Shown piece by piece: positions 56,114 to 64,000 of a stretch of 64,000 nucleotides of DNA (its first letter is position 1; each line of letters begins with the position of its first letter). The notes below the pieces were generated by a model, which saw only the letters and a list, made by a program, of their open reading frames with translations, had not been told where the DNA came from and did no database searches. A program made the position numbers and the translations under genes. This DNA is from Nelumbo lutea (Eukaryota; Streptophyta; Magnoliopsida; Proteales; Nelumbonaceae): contig JAKGHH010000001.1 in the NCBI GenBank assembly GCA_022828595.1, positions 125,500,999 to 125,564,998 of the forward strand, given 5' to 3'.

Positions 56114-57328
56114 TGTCAACGATCTTGCCTCTGACTCGAGTAGCGGGGCACCTGAAACGGAGGAGATGGAAGAAGCTCCGGGGAGAACCCGGTGTAAAGG
56201 CTCCGAAGCTCAAGTTAGAATCCTTCAAAGGCAAGATAAACCAGATAGCGCAAAGTTAGCATACCTCATTCTTGGGGGGTAGGGAGCCTTTTATAACCAC
56301 CTCGCGCACTCATTTCCAGGCTCCTGTCAGTTCGGGCATGATTATCTCTGAACTCCTGCCAGTTCGGACGTCATCCCATCTGGCAAGGTAGAGCCGCCAC
56401 TGCTCCTTTTGTCGGAGCCGTCTCTGTGGCTGGTGACGATGGTGGCAGGTGGCGGTGGTAGGAGACCGTTTGAAGTGCGGCTGTCAAGCGTCAGATCCCG
56501 AATCAGTCGGGTGCGCCGCCCTTGGATACGGACATCTTCGGTGTCAGGTACGTTCGGTCAGTCTGGTGTTTCGGAGGCGGAGTACTGGAGTGGCGAGCGA
56601 GATGGTTTTGAGTTCGGTTTGGGGAGTGTTCCGAGCTGCCATGGGCCAGCTCGGGTCACGGCCTTTTGAGGCTTGGGCCTGAGAGCGTTCGGGCTCCTTG
56701 TAGGGAGCTCGGGTTCTTAGTAGGGAGCTCGGGCTTCCAGTAGTGACCTCGGGCTCTTGGGAGCTCAGTCTTGTAGTGACCTCGGGCTCTTAGTAGGGAA
56801 CTCGGGCTCCTAGTAGGGAGCTCGGTCTTCTAGTAATGACCTCGGTCTTCCAGTAGTGACCTCAGGCTCCTAGTGGGGAGTTCGGTCTTCCAGTAATGAC
56901 CTCGGGCTCTTAGTAGGGAGCTCGGGCGCCTAGTAGGGAGCTTGGTCTTCCAGTAATGACCTCGGTCTTCCAGTAGTGACCTCGGGCTCCTAGTGGGGAG
57001 TTCGGTCTTCCAGTAATGACCTCGGGCTCTTAGTAGGGAGCTCGGGCACCTAGTAGGGAGCTCGGTCTTCCAGTAATGACCTCGGTCTTCCAGTAGTGAC
57101 CTCGGGCTCCTAGTGGGGAGTTCGGTCTTCCAGTAATGACCTCGGGCTCTTAGTGGGGAGTTCGGTCTTCCAGTAATGACCTCGGGCTCTTAGTAGGGAG
57201 CTCAGGCGCCTAGTAGGGAGTTCGGGCTCCTGGACTTGGTGCGTGTTTGGGGTGCTCTGCTGCCTCGAGCTATTTGCTTTTGCCACGTGTCGAGCGATTG
57301 CGAGGTCAGGCCGAATTTCCCTTCATCA
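56114..57328 (-). repeat. 3' LTR of the Tat-lineage element
   Basis: On the coding strand it starts TGATGAAGGGAAATTCGGCC (at 57328) next to a polypurine tract and ends about GTTGACA (at 56114), 1.2 kb. Boundaries come from TG...CA ends and the tract; the partner LTR is outside the window. Its centre is a minisatellite. Confidence 0.7.
56690..57240 (-). repeat. About 20-bp minisatellite inside the Tat LTR
   Basis: Some twenty-five units of forms such as GGGCTCCTAGTAGGGAGCTC and GTCTTCCAGTAATGACCTCG alternate in higher-order blocks; a block of about 120 bp is repeated near 56855, 56975 and 57095. Confidence 0.9.
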
Positions 57329-57346
57329 ATTGCCCCCACTCCCTGC
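57329..57346 (-). other. Polypurine tract of the Tat-lineage element
   Basis: Coding strand AGGGAGTGGGGGCAAT directly precedes the LTR start TGATGAAG. Confidence 0.75.
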
Positions 57347-57733
57347 GCTAAGGGTCCTGTCTTGCGCGGGGAGTTCGTAAGGTAGTAGGAGGATTTTGGC
57401 CCGTTTTTTGAATTTTTATTCAACAGATGCGCGTGCTTTAATTTGATTTTCAAAAAGGCGCGCGTTTGGAAGACGTGACGGTAGTCTTTTCCTTAATTTT
57501 TGGGAATCGTGCTGCAGACGCTTTTATTGCAAGGAGACGTGCACTGACACCCTGTCAGTTTCGAGAAGACGCGTGTCGTCGCCCCGTTAATTTTGACAAG
57601 ACGTGCGCCGGTGCCGTCCATTTCAGAAAGACGTGCGTTGGTCACGTCTCGGCTTCGGAGGACGTGCAGTTAGCGCGAATGTGGGCCGTTGGATCGGCTT
57701 CAATCCAAACCGTCGCTTTTCGGTTGCTATGGA

Positions 57734-57741
57734 TATAAATA
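57734..57741 (+). promoter_or_regulatory. TATA box of the antisense gene
   Basis: TATAAATA lies 175 bp before the start codon at 57917, in GC-rich sequence, in the right place for a plus-strand promoter inside the element. Confidence 0.55.
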
Positions 57742-57916
57742 GCCGGGGGGACCCCGATCGCCACTACTGTACCTCTCAAGCTTGCGCAGTTTCAGTTCGC
57801 GTTCAGGCTCTTCAGCTCGCGTTCCAGGTTTCTTTTGCTTGTTCGAGCTTTCGTCTTCTACTCCAGTCTTCTTCCCGGGTGAGTGCTTTTTCTGAAACCC
57901 CGTCTTCCATTCCTTG

Positions 57917-58698
57917 ATGTCTATCTCGGAGGGTTCAGACAGTCCATGCGGGTCTGATGCAGGTTCTACGAACCGATTTGCATCCCCCGGTAGTTCTAGC
58001 GAGCCCGATGTAGATTTTGAGGAAGAGGTTGAATCCATAGGTCGAGGGGCTTCGGGAAGTTTTGCGTCTTCCTCCCGTCGTGGCCGGGCTTTGGATCAGT
58101 TCGGTCCTTTGACTATGTCGCCCGAGGGACTTCGATCCCTCATAAACTACTATAACTTGCCCGGGGAGTATGCCTATTTCATCCCTACGGGTAGCTTCCC
58201 TTGGGAACATGGTCCTGATGAGATCGTAGTTTTTCGGGAGCAGCTCGTTGCGGGCTGCGACTGCCCTTCCACCCTCTTCTCGTCGAGGTTCTAAACCACT
58301 TCGATGTGACGGTCGGCCAGCTTCACCCGAACTCTATTAGGTATTTAGTGGGGACGATCTCCCTATTCTGCGACGAGGTCTTTTCTTCTATTCTGATGCT
58401 GAAAAAGCAAGCGGGTCCCCTCCCTGGGCGTAGGCGGGCGTACTCCCTGTCTCCTCGCCCAGGCTTCAAGCTCTTACATGAACTCCCTAATAAGGTCCTG
58501 GCGTGGAAGCGGGACTATTCGGGGTGCGAAGTGCGCTGGGGTGGTCATTTCAGACCGGCTGGGGGAAGGCCGCTCCCGACTCCGACGTCACACTTGATAA
58601 AGAGACAGCGAAGGGCCTCCGGAAATGGGCGCGGCTTGGGCTGACGTGTCAACAGTATCTGGAAGAGGCCAAGCTTATTGCTGCTGGCCTGAGTTCGG
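57917..58698 (+). pseudogene. Antisense PF04195-type protein, exon 1
   Basis: The plus strand opposite to pol codes for a protein of the Pfam 'putative gypsy type transposon' family, known from the antisense gene of Tat elements such as RIRE2. Blocks visible: MSISEGSDSPCGSDAGST (acidic start), SPEGLRSLINYYNLPGEYAY, then, in a shifted frame from about 58252, LLVEVLNHFDVTVGQLHPNS, IRYLVGTISLFC and, after another shift near 58560, KETAKGLRKWARLGLTCQQY and LEEAKLIAAGLS. Two one-base shifts break the frame. Function in the element is unknown. Confidence 0.78.
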
Positions 58699-58772
58699 GT
58701 AGGTTCTTCCCCTAGCGATCTTGTCTTGCTCTTCTTTTGCTTGTTTTGCTGATGCTGAACTCCTTTTCGCAG
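58699..58772 (+). other. Intron 1 of the antisense gene
   Basis: Donor GG|GTAGGT, acceptor TTTTCGCAG|GTGCG, 74 bp, T-rich. Both ends fit plant splice sites and the sequence breaks the protein pattern exactly here. Confidence 0.65.
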
Positions 58773-59185
58773 GTGCGATGGACTCTCGAAGGACCCGAGG
58801 TGGGGACTTGTTCCAGGGCATGAAGAGGAAAAAACGGGTGGCTAAGCGAGCTCGTGTCGAGGTACCCCAGGGTGCGGAGCCCGAGGTGCCGGACTATCCG
58901 GCGGAGAATCAGCCTATGGAGCCCGAGATGGTTCCTCCTATGCAGGAGCCGGCGGGGGCCCCTTATACCGAGACCACTCATACAAGGGCTCCCGCTTACT
59001 TCGGGTTTGCTCACACGCGAGCTGGGCCATCGGGCTCGGGGGCCCTGGGAGACTTCAGGAGTGTGCTGTCGCCTTTTCACGCTCTTCAAAGGAGTAAGGA
59101 GGCCACGTTTCCCGAGGAAGTCACGGCGTGGACCGAGCTCCCACCTCCCCAAGTGGCCTGCCGTGCCGTTACCCATGCCATGGCG
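58773..59185 (+). pseudogene. Antisense gene, exon 2
   Basis: Reads AMDSRRTRGGDLFQGMKRKK, RVAKRARVEVPQGAEPEVPD (a basic, nuclear-signal-like stretch), proline-rich sequence, then LGDFRSVLSPFHALQRSKEA and THAMA before the donor GCG|GTAAGT. Open throughout. Confidence 0.72.
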
Positions 59186-59254
59186 GTAAGTGCTCCATTT
59201 TCTTCGGCTTTTATTCTTTTATTTGTTCCTTGATCATTTGTTTCCTTTTGGTAG
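59186..59254 (+). other. Intron 2 of the antisense gene
   Basis: Donor GCG|GTAAGT, acceptor TTTTGGTAG|GTGAAC, 69 bp, T-rich. Confidence 0.7.
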
Positions 59255-59838
59255 GTGAACTCTTTTATTCACGCCATGGCGAACCAGATGGAGAGGAGCT
59301 CGAGGCAGGTGCGAGCTACCGAAGAGGCTGCTAGTGCTGCCGAAGAGACTGCGCGCCTGCAGGCGCGACCTGCCGAAGAGGTTGTTTGTGCTGCTGAGGC
59401 TGCTGCTCGCCTTGCGAGGTCTAGGCAGGCGAGGTCTCAGAAAGATGCCGAGGCCATGGGAGTGGTGGTGAAGCATATGCCGGAAATGAAGCTGGACCTG
59501 CAGCATCAGGCCGAGTATATTCAGGAGGACATCAGGGAGAGGACTCAGATCTTCTCTCAAGGCATCGAAGACACAAAGAAGAAAGCTGTTGATGATTATA
59601 TTGCTTCGCCGGGTTTCGATGATCTGATGGTGGACTCCTACAGGAGGGGTTTCAAGCTAAAGCCGGTGGATGATTCGGAATACGTATCCCGAGCTCGATA
59701 CCAGCGCCATATCCACTTCGCGCATTACTCGAGAGATGGCCGATGCTGCGGATGCTGAACCGGACTCCGAGGAGGAGGCAGGGCCTTTGGATGTTGTCGA
59801 AGTGGCTTCTGATGACGAAGTAGCCCCCGATTTGTAAA
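59255..59838 (+). pseudogene. Antisense gene, exon 3 (coiled-coil and acidic tail)
   Basis: Starts VNSFIHAMANQMERSSRQVR and continues as an alanine/glutamate-rich coiled-coil (ATEEAASAAEETARLQARPA), typical of this family's C-terminus, then DDYIASPGFDDLMVDSYRRG. A frameshift near 59680 moves to a frame ending with an acidic tail (ADAEPDSEEEAGPLDVVEVA) and a TAA at 59836-59838. T tracts at 59853-59869 follow, possibly in the 3' untranslated region. Confidence 0.75.
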
Positions 59839-60361
59839 ATGAAATGAAATGGTTTTTTTTTTTTTTTTTGTATGTACACCTCATTTTCTGAAATGAAATG
59901 ACTTTTTTATTAGTGTTGGTTTGTCCTGTCTTCGAGCTGTTTTTTCTTTTTGCCGAACTGACCATTTTGGCCATTTAATTCGTTTTTTACCTCAGCTTCA
60001 GGGTACTTGCCTTGGTGGTTCATAGGTAGTACCTTCTTAAGTTGACGACGTTCCATGCTCGGGGTACTTGTCTTCCTTCTAGGGTTTCAAGCTCGTATGC
60101 CCCCCTGAGTGCTTTCTTTACTCTGTAGGGTCCTTCCCAATTTGGTCCCAACTTCCCTACGCCGAGTTCGGGTGCCATAATCTTACGGAGAACCAGGTCT
60201 CCGATGTGGAAGTTCCTTTTCTTTACTCTGGCATTATAGTATCGAGCTACCTTTTGCTAGTAGGCCGCAGTTCGGATGTGCGCAAGGTCTCTCACCTCAT
60301 CCACTAGGTCGAGGTTGGTGCGTAACTCGCCCTCGTTTGTCTGTTTGTTGTATGCTTCTAG
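59839..60361 (-). pseudogene. Tat integrase C-terminal region
   Basis: About 60010-60350 on the minus strand the sequence reads like the integrase tail of Tat elements (NFHIGDLVLRKIMAPELGVG, then GKLGPNWEGPYRVKKAL), with stops near 60260 and 60340. Beyond it the pol region ends facing the antisense gene's 3' end. Confidence 0.7.
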
Positions 60362-61150
60362 TCACAACGTAGGTACTTCAATTTCCTCCGGGATCACCGC
60401 TTCGGTGCCGTAGGTGAGGTTAAAGGGGGTCTCTCCTGTGGCGGTTCTTTTCGTGGTTCGGTGAGCCCATAGAACACTTGGTAGTTCGTCTGTCCACAAC
60501 CCTTTGGCTCGGTCTAATCGTGCTTTCAGTCCGCGGAGGATGGCTCTGTTCATTACTTCTGTTTGGCCATTTGCCTGCGGGTGCGCGACCAAAGTGAAGT
60601 TCTGACTAATTCCCATACTTTGGCACCATTCTCGGAACTTGATATCCTCGAACTGTTTTGCCGTTGTTGGAGACCAGTACCCGAGGTAGCCCGAAGCGAC
60701 ATACAATGTTCTTCCAAAAGAAGTTCTGCATGTTTCAGGCTGTAACTGTTGCCAGGGGTTCAGCTTCTATCCATTTTGTGAAATAATCCACTGCTACCAC
60801 TAGGAATTTCCTCCCACCTGTTGCTGGCGGGAATGGCCCCAGGAGGTCGATGCCCCATTGCGCGAAGGGCCATGGACTGGTGAGGTACTTGAGCTCGGCG
60901 ACGGGCTGATGGTGGATGTTGGCATGCTTCTGACACTTGTCGCATTTTTTGACGAGCTCGATAGCCTCTGCCTTCATCGTTGGCTAGTAGTACCCTTGTC
61001 GAAGTGCCTTTTGGGCAAGGGCTCTGCTCCCCAAGTGTCTGTCGCACAGCTCTTCATGAGTGTCGCGGAGTACGAGCTCGGCTTCAGTAAGTTGCAAGCA
61101 ACGCAGGTAGGGAAGCGTATAGGACCGGCGGTATAGTCGTTCGTCTATTA
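60362..61150 (-). pseudogene. Tat integrase
   Basis: The zinc-binding part reads CDRHLGSRALAQKALRQGYY and CDKCQKHANIHHQP, followed by the core with WGIDLLGPFPPATGGRKFLV, DYFTKWIEAEPLATVTA. After a stop (about 60735) it continues with FGLPRVLVSNNG (usually SDNG) and, after a one-base insertion, HPQANGQTEVMNRAILRGLK with catalytic Glu present. The second catalytic Asp is Asn. The final block reads TATGETPFNLTYGTEAVIPE. Confidence 0.9.
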
Positions 61151-61907
61151 TGACATATTTGGCTGCTTGGCGCTGCACCCTCCTGTCTGCATTGCGGTCC
61201 GCAAGGATGGTTCCTTCTAGCAAGAAGCTCGCAAGTGGGTCGGTCCAGCTCGGCTCTGTTTCAAGGATGGGAGCGACCTCCTCTACCCTCCTGAGAATGC
61301 TAGGCCGAGGTAAGTCCTCTATGTACACGGTTCTCATGGCGTTGTGATTGGTGCTGGCTAACCGGGATAGTGCGTTGGCCTCAGTGTTCTCTGACCTTGG
61401 GATTTGCTTGATGAAGTGTGATCGGAAGTGGAGCAGAGCCTCCTTTACCTTTACCAAGTATGCGATCATTGTGAGCTAGCGCGCTTCGTATTCGCCTGTT
61501 ACTTGGTTGACCACGAGCTGGGAATCACTGTAGATAACGACGTGCTTTGCTCCAACCTTGTGCACTAGGTTCAGCCTGGCTATCAGTGCCTCATACTCCA
61601 CCTTGTTGTTGGACGCCGCGAACTCAAAGCGTAGTGCGTACTCTAGTTTTGTTCCGCTCGAGCCACGTAACACTATCCCAGCCCCGCTGCCTTGCTGGTT
61701 CGAGGAGCCATCTACGTGAAGGATCCAGGGCTCCTCATCCCAGTTCGCGCTTGGTCTAATCAGGAGAGATGCTACACTGTCCGCTACTTCATGGGGTTCG
61801 GACTCGACTGGCTTGGGAGCTCCGAGCTCACCCGAACTGGGGATCTCGGGCTCGACCGGCTCAGGGGCTTCGGGGCTGAACGTGCATTCTGCGATAAAAT
61901 CTGCCAA
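60984..61907 (-). pseudogene. Second (archaeal-type) RNase H of the Tat element
   Basis: Open frame 61907-61476: ILHVDGSSNQQGSGAGIVLR (catalytic Asp), then YALRFEFAASNNKVEYEALI (Glu) and VVIYSDSQLVVNQVTGEYEA (Asp). After a stop, from 61469, it ends RSENTEANALSRLASTNHNA with the last Asp position read as Asn (N-A-L-S-R). This second RNase H, absent in most Gypsy lineages, supports the Tat assignment. The ORF continues into the integrase region at 61150. Confidence 0.9.
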
Positions 61908-61929
61908 GGCTTGGACCTTGATGGCAGTT

Positions 61930-62582
61930 CTTGGCTTGAACTAGAGATCGTACTCGCTGAGTTCGATGGCCCATTTCGTCAGTCGACCGAACACCTCGGG
62001 TTTTAGCAAAACTTGTCTCAGAGGTTTGTCGGTCAGGACAATGACGGTGTGAGCCTGGAAATACGGGCGGAGTTTCCGTGCTGCTATCACCAGTGCATAC
62101 GCCAGCTTTTCCATCTACGGGTACCTTGTCTTTGCTCCCTACAAGATTTTACTAACATAATATATGGGTCGTTGGACCCGGTCTGTATCCTTTACTAGTA
62201 CCGAACTGACCACCTCGTCGCTTGCCGAGAGGTACAGTTCTAAGACCTCATCCTCCTCGGGCCGAGCTAAGGTTGGCACACTGGCGAGGTAACCTTTTAG
62301 CTCGTCAAACGTGAGCCGGCAGTCTTGGGTCCATTCGAACCCTTTGCCTTTGATTGCTTTGAAGAAGGGTAGGCAGCGATCTCCTGACTTGGACATGAAG
62401 CGGCTTAGAGCGGCTATGCGGCCGTTTAGCCTCTGAACTTCTTTTACTTTCCGGGGTGGTCTCATATCTAGGATGGCTTTTATCTTGTCTGGGTTGACCT
62501 TGATACCACGTCGATTGACAACGTAGCCTAGGAATTTGCCCGAGGTGACGCCAAAGACACATTTGTTGGGGTTCAATTTCAT
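61930..62582 (-). pseudogene. Tat RT end and first (Gypsy-type) RNase H
   Basis: From 62582: LNPNKCVFGVTSGKFLGYVV, NPDKIKAILDMRPPRKVKEV, RIAALSRFMSKSGDRCLPFF, then LELYLSASDEVVSSVLVKDT and RPIYYVSKIL. After a stop it continues as MEKLAYALVIAARKLRPYFQ and LTDKPLRQVLLKPEVFGRLT. Catalytic acidic positions are partly replaced by Ser/Ala (LSASDEVV), as is usual for this degenerate Gypsy-type domain in Tat elements. Confidence 0.88.
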
Positions 62583-62630
62583 GCTAAACCGACGTAGGAT
62601 TTGGAAGACAGAACCTAAGTCTTGTATTAA

Positions 62631-63947
62631 TTATTGTGAAAACTGTGTCTTGACGACCATGTCATCTACATAACACTCTACCTTCGTGCCAATCAGGGGC
62701 CGAAACAGCCTATTTACAAGTCTTTGGAAGGTCGCCCCGGCATTTTTTAATCCGAAGGGCATGACCTTGTAATAGTATAGACTGAACTCGGTTATGAAGC
62801 TGGTTTTTTCCTCATCGGACTGGTCCATCCGGATTTGGTTGTAGCCTGAGTAGGCATCCAGGAAGCTTAGCAACTCATGTCCCGAGGTTGCGTCTACTAG
62901 GCGGTCAATTCTGGGGAGGGGGAAGCAATCTTTCGGGCAAGCTCGGTTCAGGTCGGTGTAGTCGACGCACATGCGCCACTTGCCGTTCGCCTTTTTTACC
63001 AGCACAGGGTTGGCCACCCAGCTTGGGTAATGGACTGCCCTCCAGCGTTCGGGGGCTAAGTTCCATTTCTTCTGTCTAACGGGTCTGACTACAGGGTCAG
63101 TGTTAAGTTTGTGAGTTATAAGGCCAGGATCTATGCCGGGCATATCGGCCGCGGACCATGCAAAAATATCTAAATTTCGAAGTAAAAAACTCACCAGTTC
63201 GGTCCGCAGGGGTTCTTTGACGGAAGCACCGATCTGAAGTGTGCGTGCTGGGTCCATAGCCGAGGTCGGGATTGCAACTATTTCCTCTGTGGGTGAAGCT
63301 CGTTCCTCGCTTTGTTCCCCAGGCCGCTCTAGATCGAGGTCGCCGGCCGCCTTGGTTTTTCCCTTCAGGGCGGCAACGTAACACTTGCGGGACTCGAGCT
63401 GGTCGCCCCGCGCTACTCCCACACCAAAGTCTGTAGGGAACTTCATGGCCAGATAGTAGGTGGAGACCACCGCTCGTAGGATATGCGTGATCGGCCGCCC
63501 TATTATGGCATTGTATGGGGAGGGGGTCGCGACCACCAGGAAGTCGTGGTTGAGTCTGACCGCACAAGGCCACGTGTTGACTTCCACAAGTACTGTTACT
63601 TTCCCAAGGGGCCTGACTTCCTCGCCGCTGAAGCCCACCAGGGGAGTGTTTGCGGGTTTTAGCTCGCACCTTTGCAACCGAAGTTGGTCAAATGCCGACT
63701 TGAAGAGGATGTCTGCCGAGCTACCTGAATCCACAAGCACGCGTCTGACTTCGAAGTCGCTGATCCTCAGTTTTATGACAAGTGCGTCATCATGGGGGTA
63801 ATGGACACCTCGCGCATCGTCTTCTGTGAAGGAGATCGATTCTTCCACCTTCAGCCTCTTTGGAGGGTTTTGTTCTTCTCGGGTCACTTCGCGAACTGAC
63901 GTCCGAGCCGCTGCCGAAGTGCATCCCGCTACCACCGAACCTCCCAC
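62631..63947 (-). pseudogene. Tat protease and reverse transcriptase
   Basis: A 438-residue open frame. The protease has VRRVLVDSGSSADILFKSAF and YNAIIGRPITHILRAVVSTY. The RT follows: ANGKWRMCVDYTDLNRACPK, FLDAYSGYNQIRMDQSDEEK, MPFGLKNAGATFQRLVNRLF and CYVDDMVVKT with both catalytic Asp residues. Between LAPERW and AVHYPSW about a dozen residues normal in the family are missing in frame (about 63036-63044). A stop at 62631 ends it before the RT thumb. Gag lies beyond 64000; the frame start at 63947 is only the first ATG in the window. Confidence 0.92.
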
Positions 63948-64000
63948 TATTACATGGATGGTTCCGTGAACTGGCCTCTCTTCCGGAGGCTGTCTCTGTG

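Larger units (their letters stand above)
56114..64000 (-). mobile_element. Tat-lineage Ty3/Gypsy retrotransposon with antisense gene
   Basis: On the minus strand pol runs from the window edge to about 60010, followed by an antisense gene (57917-59838), polypurine tract and LTR. Two RNase H domains follow the RT, which is the mark of the Tat lineage. An antisense gene between pol and the 3' LTR is described for Grande and RIRE2-type members. Gag and the 5' LTR lie beyond 64000. Frame breaks in several domains show that this copy is defective. Confidence 0.88.

Noticed and set aside
57727..58210. Minus-strand open frames opposite the antisense gene (also 58712-59176, 59234-59560)
   Set aside because: They face the PF04195-type exons in GC-rich DNA. 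Composition explains them, and the exon pattern lies on the plus strand.
1..64000. tRNA, rRNA or organellar DNA insertions
   Set aside because: Looked for by eye and none recognised. The only tRNA-related sequences are retrotransposon primer binding sites.

Overview
This window is nuclear DNA of a flowering plant, from a region packed with transposable elements. Plant signals include Copia and Gypsy retrotransposons of plant-specific lineages (Tat, Athila-like, chromovirus), CACTA-type DNA transposon ends, plant L1-type LINE remains, plant RVT_3 RNase H fragments, and pieces of plant gene families (ankyrin-PGG protein, PBS1/PBL-type kinase, DUF1068 protein). The species cannot be told from the sequence. 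No tRNA, rRNA, CRISPR or operon-like structure was seen. I see no complete host gene; the best host gene is the 3' half of an ankyrin/PGG membrane protein at 54086-55305 (minus strand).

Layout. 1-815: end of a Copia element (RNase H, then LTR). 900-8370: AT-rich DNA with three short in-frame candidate exons of an unidentified gene (one in a 162-bp tandem duplication), an RNase H fragment with an in-frame internal duplication, and CACTA-like termini at about 2568 and 8369. 8799-13216: a decayed but nearly full Copia element; its 3' LTR is cut by a minus-strand LINE (about 13217-17960). 18468-18567: assembly gap of 100 N. 18568-25053: a minus-strand non-autonomous Gypsy element with 1.5-kb LTRs that encodes only gag and protease. 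It is nested in the protease gene of a second minus-strand Athila-like element (25054 to about 30550). 32500-33279: a Gypsy integrase fragment broken by a CACTA terminus at 33280.

33280-51260: a stretch with CACTA-type subterminal repeats at both outer ends and also in the middle. It holds a DUF1068 gene fragment, a receptor-like cytoplasmic kinase exon, LINE, RNase H and Copia fragments, MITE-like elements, and a mosaic Gypsy chromovirus (34724-42702). The chromovirus block has one element with gag to chromodomain, a gag-only deletion derivative, and four LTR copies or parts of at least two subtypes. 52555-52980: another CACTA right end, with 67-bp repeats. 54086-55305: ankyrin/PGG gene, 5' incomplete.

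56114-64000: a Tat-lineage Gypsy element on the minus strand (protease, RT, two RNase H domains, integrase; gag lies beyond the window). Between its pol and its 3' LTR it carries an antisense, intron-containing gene of the PF04195 type (putative gypsy type transposon) with its own TATA box. This arrangement resembles that described for Grande and RIRE2-type elements.

Most coding sequence is broken by stops and frameshifts. The main points of interest are the antisense gene in the Tat element, captured host-gene fragments between CACTA arms, the mosaic chromovirus, and strong signs of indel-type assembly noise around the gap.
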